The position numbers and the translations under genes are program-made. The notes below the pieces were generated by a model, which saw only the letters and a program-made list of their open reading frames with translations, did not search any database and had not been told where the DNA came from. From Aureimonas populi (GTDB lineage: Bacteria > Pseudomonadota > Alphaproteobacteria > Rhizobiales > Rhizobiaceae), in the NCBI RefSeq assembly GCF_017815515.1, contig NZ_CP072611.1, positions 372,001 through 436,000 of the forward strand: 64,000 bases of DNA, read 5' to 3'. Of the stretch, positions 8,219 through 16,678 are shown piece after piece; position 1 is the first letter of the stretch, and each line of letters opens with the position of its first letter.

Positions 8219-9964
8219 ATGATCGAACAGACGCCCATCGGCACCGCCGACCACCCGTCCGCCATTCGCTATCTGGTCCACCCGGACACCTCGACGGCCG
8301 ACATCCAGGCGGTGCTCGATGAAGCGCCGGCGGGCTCGCGCGTCGAGTTTGCCGCCGGCGCCTTCACCCTGACAGACCACGTGAAGGTCGGGCGGAGCGA
8401 CATCACCGTCAGGGGGCAGGGTTCGGGCGAGACGAGCTTCGTCTTCGCGCCCGCGGACGGCATCCCCGACGGTTCGGCCTTCGCGGTGGCCGGGCCGTGG
8501 ATGGAGCCCATCGGCACCCTCGCCGAACCGGTTTCGGCCACGAGCGAGACGATCCGCGTGGAGGGCGATCACGGCATCGCGCCCGGCGATGTCCTGTTCC
8601 TCCAGCAGGCGAACGATCCGGCCTATCTCGACGCGATCGGCGACACGGCCTTTCGCCTGACGACGGATGCGCCGCAGCGCGAGATTCTCGTGGAGGTTGC
8701 GGCCGTGACCGGCAGCGACATCACCTTGAAACACCCCGTCGGCGTCGCCTTCGACGCGCAATTGGCAAAGGTCCAGAAGGCCGATCTCCTGCGCAATGTC
8801 GAGATCGGCGGCTTCTCGGTCGAATATGCCCTCGGCCGGGCCGACCCGCAGGATTTCAGCAACACGATTCCCACCCTGCCCCATGAATCGCGCCTCAACC
8901 CGTCGGCGATCTACGTGGCGCGCGTTTACGAGGCCAAGGTGGAAGATATCGCGCTGAAGGATGTGGCCAGCATTGGCTTCCGCTTCTATCAGTTGCTCGA
9001 GGCGAAGGTCTCCGACATCAGCGCGGACGGCGCGCACAACAAGGGCGAGGGAGGCCATGGCTATCCCTATCTGCTGCAGGAGGTCTACCGCAGCAGCTTC
9101 ACCGGCCTTTCGGACGTCGGCATGCGCCACAGCCTGGTGTTCTCGAGCTGGGATGCCGAGGCGTTCAACGACATCCACATCGCCTCCACGGACCGGGACA
9201 TCAACTTCCACGGCGGCCAGGACCATCACAACACCGTCACGGTGGACAGTTCGATCGCCAGCGTCTCGTGGTATCCTGCCCTGTTCTTCAACGAAGCGGG
9301 CACGCATTACGGCCCGCCTACGGACATGTCCACCAACCTCGTCTTCTTCCGCTACCTCGTCTCGGACAACAAGCCGGACGTGGTGCGGGCCGCCGAAGGC
9401 GGGGCGGTGATCAGCACGGGGCGCAAGAGCGATATCGTCCACAGCGGCCCGGGCGACGACATGCTGGATCTCGGCTATGGCGATACGGATCGGGTCGTGT
9501 TCAGCGGCGAGCGGGCGAATTACGAAATCACGGCCGCCAAGGATTCGCGCGGCGAACACCTGGTCGTCAGGGACAAGACCGGCGCCGACGGAACGGACAT
9601 GATCTGGAACGTCGAGGAACTGGAGTTCACGGACGGGGTGGTGTCCGTGGATGAGGTCACGCCCGGCGGCCTTGTGCCGACTCAGGCCCCGCCCCTCTCC
9701 GCCTCCCTCCTTCCCCCTTCGCCCGAGCCTGCCGCCGGACAAGCGCCGGAGCGGGCCTCGCTGGACGCCGCCCCGCCCTCGTCCGCTTTGCCGGCGCCGG
9801 CCGGCGGCAGGCAGGACGCCGCAGGCTCCATGGCCTTGGATGCGGCCCAGCCGGTCCTGGCGGGCCTGACCGGGCTGAACTGGAGCCCCGGCCAGACGAC
9901 CCTGGCGACGCTCGGCCACCCCGGCCCGCTCGCCCTGGAACTCTTCGTCCCGGACGGTTTCTGA
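8219..9964 (+). CDS. Secreted right-handed beta-helix protein with RTX-like C-terminus
   Basis: A 581-residue protein. The first 400 residues read as a parallel beta-helix: a pectate-lyase-like entry (ADIQAVLDEAPAGSRVEFAAGAF, then ITVRGQG) followed by many short V/I-rich turns. Then comes a segment SGPGDDMLDLGYGDTDRVVF, matching the calcium-binding GGxGxD repeats of hemolysin-type proteins but with only one recognisable turn. After this is a Pro/Ala-rich tail of about 100 residues. There is no Sec signal peptide, and RTX-type C-termini usually mark type I export. I start at the ATG 8219 (AGGA upstream); the longer frame from 7796 overlaps the small gene on the other strand. Inference: extracellular polysaccharide-acting enzyme (lyase or epimerase) for the locus glycan. 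No catalytic residues could be assigned. Confidence 0.72.
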   Translation: MIEQTPIGTADHPSAIRYLVHPDTSTADIQAVLDEAPAGSRVEFAAGAFTLTDHVKVGRSDITVRGQGSGETSFVFAPADGIPDGSAFAVAGPWMEPIGTLAEPVSATSETIRVEGDHGIAPGDVLFLQQANDPAYLDAIGDTAFRLTTDAPQREILVEVAAVTGSDITLKHPVGVAFDAQLAKVQKADLLRNVEIGGFSVEYALGRADPQDFSNTIPTLPHESRLNPSAIYVARVYEAKVEDIALKDVASIGFRFYQLLEAKVSDISADGAHNKGEGGHGYPYLLQEVYRSSFTGLSDVGMRHSLVFSSWDAEAFNDIHIASTDRDINFHGGQDHHNTVTVDSSIASVSWYPALFFNEAGTHYGPPTDMSTNLVFFRYLVSDNKPDVVRAAEGGAVISTGRKSDIVHSGPGDDMLDLGYGDTDRVVFSGERANYEITAAKDSRGEHLVVRDKTGADGTDMIWNVEELEFTDGVVSVDEVTPGGLVPTQAPPLSASLLPPSPEPAAGQAPERASLDAAPPSSALPAPAGGRQDAAGSMALDAAQPVLAGLTGLNWSPGQTTLATLGHPGPLALELFVPDGF

Positions 9965-10166
9965 CGGCGGGGCCGTCGCAAGCGGCCCGCCATCAGATCA
10001 AGTCGATGTGACACGGCACCGTCATCATTACTTTTAGACATAAATTTTACAGCAATTACCTTCCAAAGAATCTGAATATATCCATATACAGACAAGCATT
10101 CGTCATTTGCCCGGCCATCGCGGCACCGATAGAGCGGTGCATAATACGGCCGGGGGAACGTTGCGA

Positions 10167-11609
10167 ATGACCATGGGCATCGACAGGCACCATCGCCTCG
10201 AAGCCGCGCAGTGGCTGGCCGTGCTTGTCCTGCTGCTTCCCTACCTCCTGCTCAGCCTGTTCGCACAGCCCGCGCAGGATGATTTCTGCTACGCCACCTG
10301 GCTGTCGGATCGCAGCTTTTTCGACAATCAGCTCTGGGTCTATCAGGAGAAGGGCGGGCGCTACGTCGCGACCTTCCTCCTCAATCTCTCCGAGATCGGG
10401 GGCGCCTTCGAGCATATCTATCCCGCTTTGGTCGTGGCCGGGCTGGCGCTGACCGTGCTGGCGCTCTGGACCCTCTTTACGGCCATGAACGCGTCCAGCG
10501 CGGGTGCTCTTCGCCCGCGCGATCTGCTCTGGCTGTCCCTGGCCGTCCTTCTTCTCATCCTCAGCAAGTCCGATACGCCCGCGCAGATCTTCTACTGGCT
10601 GCCCGGCCTGTTCAGCTATCAGTTCGGCGTCCTGCTCCTCATCGCCGCGTCCAGCGCCTCGATCCGCCTGCTCAAGGGTGCGGGTGGCCGCAGCGCCTTC
10701 TGGGCGGGCGCGGTCCTCCTTGTGGCCGTCCTCCTGCTGCCCGGCGTGAACGAGCTGTTCGTGCCCTTCTCGCTCGCGCTGGTGGGAAGCCTCGTCCTCG
10801 TCGCCTTCGCCAGGGGCAGCCCCGCGCGCTGGCTCTTCGCCCTCGCACTCGCCCTTCTCGTCGCCACCTCGCTCGTCTCGGTCCTCGCGCCGGGCAACAT
10901 GGCGCGGGTCGGCTGGGAGAGCGCCGAGGGCCGGCAGAATATCGTCGGCGCGGCCGCCGCTTCCCTGGAATGGTCGCTCCTCAGAACCCTGCGCTGGATG
11001 TCGGATGTGAGCCTGTTCGCGCTCGCCATTCCGGCGGCCCTGCTGCTCGGCGCCCACCATGTCGCGCCCGGGCGCCTCCTGCCCCTCGTGCAGGACCGCA
11101 CCGCATGGGTGAAGGTCGCGCTCCTGGGTGTGGCCCTGTGGGCCACGGTCTTCGTCGTCGCCCTGCCCGTCGTCTATGCGCTGGGGGGTCTGCCCTACAA
11201 TCGCATCATCAACACCGCCTACACCCTGTTCCTGCTGGTGTGGATCGCGCTTGCCTGCCTTCTGGCGAACGAGTTCCTTCGCTGGCGCAGCATCGCCCCC
11301 CGGTCGCTTCTCCTCGCCTCGGCGGCAGGCATCGCCCTTTCAGTGGCCGGTTCCCAGAATTTCCTGGATGCGGTGCGCGAGGTGGTGCACCTGCCCGAGA
11401 CGATGCGCCAGATCGAGGCCCGCCGCCAGGCCATCCTCGCGGCGGATGTCGGCGGCGTCCTGAACCTTGCCCCCCTGCGGCCCCAGCCGGCATTCGTCAT
11501 GATGGGCGACATCACGACCGACCCCGGCCATTGGACCAACGATTGCTACGCCCGGTATCTCGGCGTCCCCGCCGTGCGCCTGTCCGAGGACGGTGCGGTC
11601 CGGCCGTAG
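10167..11609 (+). CDS. Polytopic membrane protein, DUF6056/GtrII-like
   Basis: A 480-residue integral membrane protein with about ten to twelve hydrophobic helices. After the first helix comes QPAQDDFCYATWLSDRSFFDNQLW, an acidic DD-containing periplasmic loop typical of C-fold membrane glycosyltransferases that use polyprenyl-phosphate sugars (GtrII, DUF6056). GGRYVATFLLN follows. The ATG at 10167 has GGGGGAA eight bases upstream; the frame extends to 10107 without support. Upstream (about 10020-10100) is a strongly AT-rich segment that probably contains the promoter. Inference: it decorates the exported glycan with a side-group sugar. The family assignment rests on the DD loop and topology, so function is tentative. 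Confidence 0.65.
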   Translation: MTMGIDRHHRLEAAQWLAVLVLLLPYLLLSLFAQPAQDDFCYATWLSDRSFFDNQLWVYQEKGGRYVATFLLNLSEIGGAFEHIYPALVVAGLALTVLALWTLFTAMNASSAGALRPRDLLWLSLAVLLLILSKSDTPAQIFYWLPGLFSYQFGVLLLIAASSASIRLLKGAGGRSAFWAGAVLLVAVLLLPGVNELFVPFSLALVGSLVLVAFARGSPARWLFALALALLVATSLVSVLAPGNMARVGWESAEGRQNIVGAAAASLEWSLLRTLRWMSDVSLFALAIPAALLLGAHHVAPGRLLPLVQDRTAWVKVALLGVALWATVFVVALPVVYALGGLPYNRIINTAYTLFLLVWIALACLLANEFLRWRSIAPRSLLLASAAGIALSVAGSQNFLDAVREVVHLPETMRQIEARRQAILAADVGGVLNLAPLRPQPAFVMMGDITTDPGHWTNDCYARYLGVPAVRLSEDGAVRP

Positions 11610-11637
11610 GCCGCACGCCTCCTTCGCCGGCCGGGCG

Positions 11638-13299
11638 CTATCGCGAGCTGGCCGCGAGTTGCCCGCCGGACGGCCGCCCCGCCGTCGCGGCGGTCGAAAG
11701 CACTCCCCCCGCCAGCGGCATGGCGATCTTGCGGCTTTCGGCAAGCAGCGTGTCCGCGCATCTGAGGGCGAGCCGCATGAGCGTGAGCGTCGGGTTCGAA
11801 GCCCCGGCCGTGGGGAAGGTCGAGGCGCTGACGACGCTCACATTGGGAATGTGGTGGCACTCGAGATCGGGCCGCACCACCGATGTCCTCGGATCGGTCC
11901 CCATGCGGGTCGTGCCGGAGGGGTGCGCCCAGTCCCCCGCCCGCTCCGCGACGAGCGAGACGGGATCGCTGAGATCGGCGTCCCAGCGGATGGAGCAGAT
12001 CTTGTCGAGCCCGCAAGCGCGCCAATAGGCGCGGGTAACCTCCATGCAGGTTCGGAAGGTCCGCTCCTCCACCTCGCCGGTGCGCCAGGAGAGATGCGCC
12101 TTGGGCATTCCGAGCGCGTCGCGTTCCTGCGACAGATAGAGGCGGTTCTCCCATTGGGGAACCTGCTCCACGACGAAGCTGAGCGTGATCGGCACGTCCT
12201 TCGGCATGAAGAGCTGCTTCTTGGCGAAGCGGTCGAAGACGAGGCGGGAGATATCGCCCGCATCCTCCACGACATTTATCAATTGCCGGATGGTGAAGCT
12301 GTTGCCGCCGGTCTTCAAATTCGACTTGATCCAGCGGATCGAGCGCTGCGCGGCGACATCCGCCTCGATCCGGGCGTAGGCGCTCGAAACGGCGTATTTG
12401 CGCTGCGCCTCGGCGGAGAGTTCGAGATGCAGGCTGCGGCGCACATGCGCGCTGTAGCGCCGCCCGAACAGCCGGCTCGTCGCATCCCGGTCCATCGGCT
12501 CGACCTCGCCGAGCTGGCGGCTGAGATGGTCCTGGAAATAGTGCCCCAGCGCATCGCACCCCTCGAAGATGCGCCCGTTGGAATAGCGGTCCATCAACAG
12601 GAGCAGCCGCGTCGTCTCCAGCGATCCGGCCGCGAAGACGAACCTGTCGGCGCGCACCGTGATCGCCCGCCCATTGAAGCCGCGCGCCACGATCGATTCG
12701 AGCCGCCCGCTCTCGGTGTTCGTCACGAAGTCCTGGGCCGTCGCGCCCAGCCAGACGGTCAGGTTCTTGTTCTTCCTGATCGTCTCCCTCAGCACCACGG
12801 CCACGTTGCGGTGCTTCGGGGCGATCCATTTGGGCCAGCGGCGGACGAGATCCTCGTAAGGAGGCGGCAGGTCCGGCTCGTCGAGCGAGTCGTAGGGGCT
12901 GTGGTCAAGGTGGAACAGGCGGTCCAGCTCGGGCTGGTGGCGCTCGAGCTCGCCCGGCGCCAGGGGCCAGGCCGGCAGGGAGATGTAGGGTCGCGGCCCA
13001 AGATCGTGCGCCGTCAGCGGCACCATGCAACCGCCCCAGCGCGAGGAGCTGCCCCCCAGGATGCGCGAGCGGCCGGTCAGCGCGCCCACATAGCTTCGGC
13101 CCGAGGATTCGATCTCGTTCAACCCGTCGGCCTGGGTGTCGAACACCTCCAGGCCGCTTTCGATGACGATCACCCGCTGGCCGGCCTGCGCGAGACGGTT
13201 GGCGACGAGAAGGCCGGCGACCCCTCCGCCGATAATGCAGAAGGCCGCGGAGGCAGAATCGGCACCACCTTCAGCCTTGTCGAGAGTGAAAATGGGCAA
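11638..13299 (-). CDS. GMC-family FAD-dependent oxidoreductase
   Basis: A 553-residue flavoprotein of the glucose-methanol-choline family. FAD fold: FCIIGGGVAGLLVANRLAQA near residue 20; substrate-side RILGGSSSRWGGCM near residue 80; FAAGSLETTRLLL in the middle; C-terminal HPSGTTRMG and SNPTLTLMRLALR, which hold the catalytic His region and FAD contacts. The protein is of the bacterial sugar/alcohol dehydrogenase-like branch, without a secretion signal. It converges on the DUF6056-like gene (28 bp between stop codons) and follows a small low-GC frame on the same strand. The substrate is unknown; placement at the edge of the glycan locus suggests oxidation of a sugar or polyol. Confidence 0.85.
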   Translation of the reverse strand: MPIFTLDKAEGGADSASAAFCIIGGGVAGLLVANRLAQAGQRVIVIESGLEVFDTQADGLNEIESSGRSYVGALTGRSRILGGSSSRWGGCMVPLTAHDLGPRPYISLPAWPLAPGELERHQPELDRLFHLDHSPYDSLDEPDLPPPYEDLVRRWPKWIAPKHRNVAVVLRETIRKNKNLTVWLGATAQDFVTNTESGRLESIVARGFNGRAITVRADRFVFAAGSLETTRLLLLMDRYSNGRIFEGCDALGHYFQDHLSRQLGEVEPMDRDATSRLFGRRYSAHVRRSLHLELSAEAQRKYAVSSAYARIEADVAAQRSIRWIKSNLKTGGNSFTIRQLINVVEDAGDISRLVFDRFAKKQLFMPKDVPITLSFVVEQVPQWENRLYLSQERDALGMPKAHLSWRTGEVEERTFRTCMEVTRAYWRACGLDKICSIRWDADLSDPVSLVAERAGDWAHPSGTTRMGTDPRTSVVRPDLECHHIPNVSVVSASTFPTAGASNPTLTLMRLALRCADTLLAESRKIAMPLAGGVLSTAATAGRPSGGQLAASSR

Positions 13300-13335
13300 G
13301 GTCGGGCTCCAACAGAAATCGATGCAGCGCGATGA

Positions 13336-13575
13336 TCAGTAGCGCGGAATGAAGTGCTTGTCTCTCGGATTAAAGTGGGTGCCATGCAAATCGACAAGCG
13401 GCCCTTTGCCGCGCATGGGATGGGCCTCGACTTCGCAGCCGCGTTCAATCCTTGCCGTGTGCCAACCTTCCCATGCAGGCAGGCGAACATAGTCCAGTCT
13501 TTTATTAAGAGACCAAAAGTCCTCACGGATCGTTTCGGCGCCTGTAGCAATCGTCATCGCAAACCGGTCCGTCAT
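13336..13575 (-). CDS. Small unknown protein (79 aa) or gene remnant
   Basis: A 79-residue frame ending 36 bp before the GMC oxidoreductase start, on the same strand. It is polar, with many aromatic and charged residues (FWSLNKRLDYVRLPAWEGWH, then HFNPRDKHFIPRY) and no membrane helix. Its codon use differs from the neighbours: many third positions are A or T (AAT, AAA, AGA, ATT). This suggests acquired DNA or a decayed gene. The end looks like a genuine protein C-terminus, so it may be the tail of a formerly longer gene. A second ATG at 13557 is an alternative start. I do not recognise a family. Confidence 0.4.
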   Translation of the reverse strand: MTDRFAMTIATGAETIREDFWSLNKRLDYVRLPAWEGWHTARIERGCEVEAHPMRGKGPLVDLHGTHFNPRDKHFIPRY

Positions 13576-13875
13576 CCCATGCGAATATCTCTCGATTTCA
13601 TTTAGGGAAGAAAATCCCTATACACGGGTTCAACGGATCCTCCGCTCGGGAAGCGGAAGCGTTCTCGCGATGCGCGCGCCCCCTCCGCATGTCGAACTGG
13701 CCTCTTACCGTTCGGCACTTTTCGATGCGCATTCCATGTCGAAGACAGCGCGCGAAATCGGGCATGGGGGCGCAACAAATCACGCGATGGCAACGAGGCC
13801 GCCGGTGCTGCGCCGCCGAGGACCCGGCCGCGCCGCCTGTCGCCTTCTCCTGCGGCGTAGCGCCGGGATCTTCCC
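13576..13875. other. Intergenic stretch, no gene seen
   Basis: About 300 bp between the small frame at 13336-13575 and the end of the AlkX-like gene, both on the minus strand. The first third is AT-richer and probably holds the promoter for the small frame and the GMC oxidoreductase. No hairpin with a T-run or repeat was recognised. Confidence 0.4.
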
Positions 13876-15045
13876 TCAGCCGCGCTCCGGCACCGGCATG
13901 GCGGGGGCGTCGTCGAGGCCGAGCCAGCCGGCGAGGATGGCAAGCTCCGCCGCCAGCTCCTCCATCGTCTCGCCCGGCGCATCCGGCTCCAGATGCACGG
14001 CGTGGACGATGAGGCGGCCGGCCTTGCGGTCCGCCTTCAGGTCCACACGCCCCACGAGCCGCTCGCCGAGGAGGAAAGGCAGCACATAATAGCCGTGCTG
14101 GCGCCGCGCCGCCGGCACGTAGATCTCGATGCGATAGCGGAAGCCGAACAGCCGCTCGGCGCGCGCCCGCTCCCAGACCAGCGGATCGAAGGGCGCAAGC
14201 AGCGCGCGGCCGCCCACCCGACGCGGCCGGCGGGCGTCGCGATGCATGAAGGCCGGCGGCCAGCCGGGCACCGCCACCGGCCGCAGCAGCCCCTCCTCCA
14301 CCAGTTGCAGGGCGGCGGTCCGCGTCTCGGCCACGCCGAGCCGCATATAGTCCCGCAATTCCCCCATGGTCGCGATGCCGAGCGCGCGCGCCGACATCTC
14401 GACCAGCGCGCGATGGGCCTCTTCTTCTGTCGGCGCCGGCAGGTCGAGGACCGCGGGCGCGATCACCCTTTCGGTCAGATCGTAGACGCGCTCGAAGCTG
14501 CGGCGCCGCGTGGCGGTGGTGATGTGGCCGGCATAGAAGAGCCATTCGAGCATGCGCTTGGACTGGCTCCATTCCCACCAGCCCGCGCGGCTCGATTCGA
14601 AGTCGGAGGCCGCGAGCGGCCCGTCCTGGCGAATGCGCTCCAGCACCGCCATCGCCTCCTCGCGGCGCTCGCGCGCAAAAACGCGCATACCGGCGTAGCC
14701 CGCCTCCCCCCGGTCGGCGCGCGCCATGCGCCAGCGCAGAAGGGGGTGCAGCGAAAGAGGCAGGAGCGAAGCCTCGTGCGCCCAGTATTCGAAGAGCCGA
14801 CGCTCGCTCCGGCGCCCCCACGCCGCCCTGTCCAGAAGCGTGCGATCATAGGCGCCGAGCCGTGAGAAGGCGGGCAGGTAATGAGCGCGGGAGAGAACGT
14901 TGACGCTGTCGATCTGGTGCAGCCCGAGCCGCTCCACCGTGCGCCTCAGATGGCCCTGGTGCACCACCGAAGGGCGCGCCACGCCGAATCCTTGCGCGGC
15001 GAGCGCGATGCGGCGGGCCTCGGCCGGGCTGAAACGATCCTTCAT
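13876..15045 (-). CDS. AlkX/YcaQ-type winged-helix DNA glycosylase
   Basis: A 389-residue HTH_42/YcaQ family protein. These enzymes remove bulky alkyl lesions and unhook interstrand crosslinks from DNA. The family signature QIDSVNVLSRAHYLPAFSRLG begins at residue 44, and Q44-I-D46 fits the Q-hydrophobic-D motif of the AlkX branch rather than the Q-hydrophobic-Q of AlkZ. Further family blocks are FEYWAHEASLLP and the C-terminal LVGRVDLKADRKAGRL. Length is normal. A neighbouring frame reaching 14821 on the same strand is a shadow. It is flanked by intergenic gaps, so it is probably a single-gene unit. Confidence 0.88.
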   Translation of the reverse strand: MKDRFSPAEARRIALAAQGFGVARPSVVHQGHLRRTVERLGLHQIDSVNVLSRAHYLPAFSRLGAYDRTLLDRAAWGRRSERRLFEYWAHEASLLPLSLHPLLRWRMARADRGEAGYAGMRVFARERREEAMAVLERIRQDGPLAASDFESSRAGWWEWSQSKRMLEWLFYAGHITTATRRRSFERVYDLTERVIAPAVLDLPAPTEEEAHRALVEMSARALGIATMGELRDYMRLGVAETRTAALQLVEEGLLRPVAVPGWPPAFMHRDARRPRRVGGRALLAPFDPLVWERARAERLFGFRYRIEIYVPAARRQHGYYVLPFLLGERLVGRVDLKADRKAGRLIVHAVHLEPDAPGETMEELAAELAILAGWLGLDDAPAMPVPERG

Positions 15046-15166
15046 CCGCGACGCCCCGCCTCCCCGCGCCGATGCTCCCGGTTCAGCCTAGCCGATTCGC
15101 CGCCGGCAAGGGCAATATTTCCCGCGCCGGCCCCTCGGCGGGCGCGGAGGAGCCGCGCCGGGCGCC

Positions 15167-16498
15167 TTATACGCCGTTCAGCCGAAGCCGTCTGTTCCAG
15201 GAGAGGGCGAGGAGCGTGCACACCGCGCCGGAGAACAGGTAGACGCCGATGGAGGCCACGCCGAAAGTGGAGGTGAAGAACAGGGCGACGAGCGGCGCGA
15301 AGCCCGCGCCGATCAGCCAGGAGAGGTCGGAGGTGAGGGCCGAGCCGGTGTAGCGGTCGCGATCGGCGAAGTTCGAGGCGACGGCACCGGAGGCCTGCCC
15401 GTGCGACAGGCCCAGAAGCGCGAAGCCGACGAGGATGAATGTCGTCTGCCCGGCCGTTCCCGCCATCAGCAGGAAGGGTGTCGCCACGCTGAAGACCGCG
15501 ATCGCGGCGGCGCAATAGCCCAGATGCTTGCGCCGGCCGATCCGGTCCGCCAGCACGCCCGACAGGACCACGCACAGGAGGCACAGCACCGCGCCCGCAA
15601 TCTGCGTCAGCAGGAACTCGCCCAGAGAGCGGTCCGAGAACAGGTCGATGTAGGAGATCGGGAAGATCGTCACGAGATGGAACAGCGCGAAGCTCGCCAG
15701 CGGCACGAAGGCGCCGATCAGAACCTCGCGGCCCCGCGTTTCCAGAAGCTCGGAGACGCGGACGGGCACCAGCTCGCGGCTCTCGTAGAGCGCGGCGTAT
15801 TCCTGCGTGGCGATGAGGCGCAGCCGGGCGAAGAGCGCCACGACGTTGATGGTGAAGGCCACGAAGAACGGATAGCGCCAGCCCCAGCCGAGGAAATCCT
15901 CCGCCGTCAGGTTGAGGTAGAAGAAGGCGAAGAGCGCGCTGGCCACGATGAAGCCGATGGGCGCGCCCATCTGCGGCACCATCGCGTACCAGCCCCGGTG
16001 CTTCTCCGGCGCGTTCAGCGAGAGCAGCGAGGCGAGGCCGTCATAGGCGCCGCCGAGCGCGAATCCCTGCGCGAGGCGGAAGATCACCAGCGCCGCGATG
16101 GAGAAGACGCCGATGGTCGCATAGCCGGGCAGGAAGGCGATGGCGGCGGTCGAGCCGCCGAGAAGGAAGAGCGCGATGGTCAGCTTCATGCCGCGCCCGT
16201 GGATGCGGTCGACCTTCAGGAACAGGATCGAGCCGATGGGCCGCGCGATGAAGGCGAGGCTGAAGATCGCGAAGGAATAGAGCGTTCCCGTCAGCGGCTC
16301 GGCGAAAGGGAAGACGAGCGCAGGGAACACCAGCACGCAGGCGATGCCGAAGACGAAGAAGTCGAACGCTTCCGAAGCGCGCCCCACGATCACGCCCAGC
16401 GCGATCTCCCCGGGGGAGATGCGGTGATCGGAAGATATCTGCCGGGCATCGTGCTCGATGTCTCCGGGAGATGCGGTCTGGAAACCGGTGGTCGTCAT
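15167..16498 (-). CDS. MFS transporter, metabolite:H+ symporter (MHS) family
   Basis: A 443-residue, twelve-helix major facilitator. The first helices carry VGRASEAFDFFVFGIACVLV, the loop FIARPIGSILFLKVDRIHGRG is the MHS form of the MFS A-motif, and FRLAQGFALGGAYDGLASLL is the family block in helix 4-5. MHS members import carboxylates, betaines or osmolytes with protons; the substrate here is unknown. I start at the ATG 16498 with AGGAGAG upstream; the extension to 16567 lacks family similarity. It is divergent from cyoA and shares an intergenic region with it that contains a short inverted repeat. Confidence 0.86.
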   Translation of the reverse strand: MTTTGFQTASPGDIEHDARQISSDHRISPGEIALGVIVGRASEAFDFFVFGIACVLVFPALVFPFAEPLTGTLYSFAIFSLAFIARPIGSILFLKVDRIHGRGMKLTIALFLLGGSTAAIAFLPGYATIGVFSIAALVIFRLAQGFALGGAYDGLASLLSLNAPEKHRGWYAMVPQMGAPIGFIVASALFAFFYLNLTAEDFLGWGWRYPFFVAFTINVVALFARLRLIATQEYAALYESRELVPVRVSELLETRGREVLIGAFVPLASFALFHLVTIFPISYIDLFSDRSLGEFLLTQIAGAVLCLLCVVLSGVLADRIGRRKHLGYCAAAIAVFSVATPFLLMAGTAGQTTFILVGFALLGLSHGQASGAVASNFADRDRYTGSALTSDLSWLIGAGFAPLVALFFTSTFGVASIGVYLFSGAVCTLLALSWNRRLRLNGV

Positions 16499-16598
16499 CG
16501 GTGTCTCTCCTGACGGCCGCAAACGCTCGCCTATCGCAGTTCGGCCTCCGAACGAGGCAATAGGCATGGCGCGGCTGATCCGTCAAAGGGAGATGGGG

Positions 16599-16613
16599 TG
16601 GACAAAACGTCCA
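16599..16613. promoter_or_regulatory. Inverted repeat TGGAC-N5-GTCCA in the MFS/cyoA intergenic region
   Basis: TGGAC (16599-16603), AAAAC, GTCCA (16609-16613), between the divergent MFS and cyoA genes. It could be an operator for either gene. Five-base arms can also arise by chance. Confidence 0.25.
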
Positions 16614-16678
16614 ATCCCTGTGCGAACGCAGAACTTCTAAGAGCCGCCCAACCCTAGCGATCAGGCCGAGGTCCCGCC

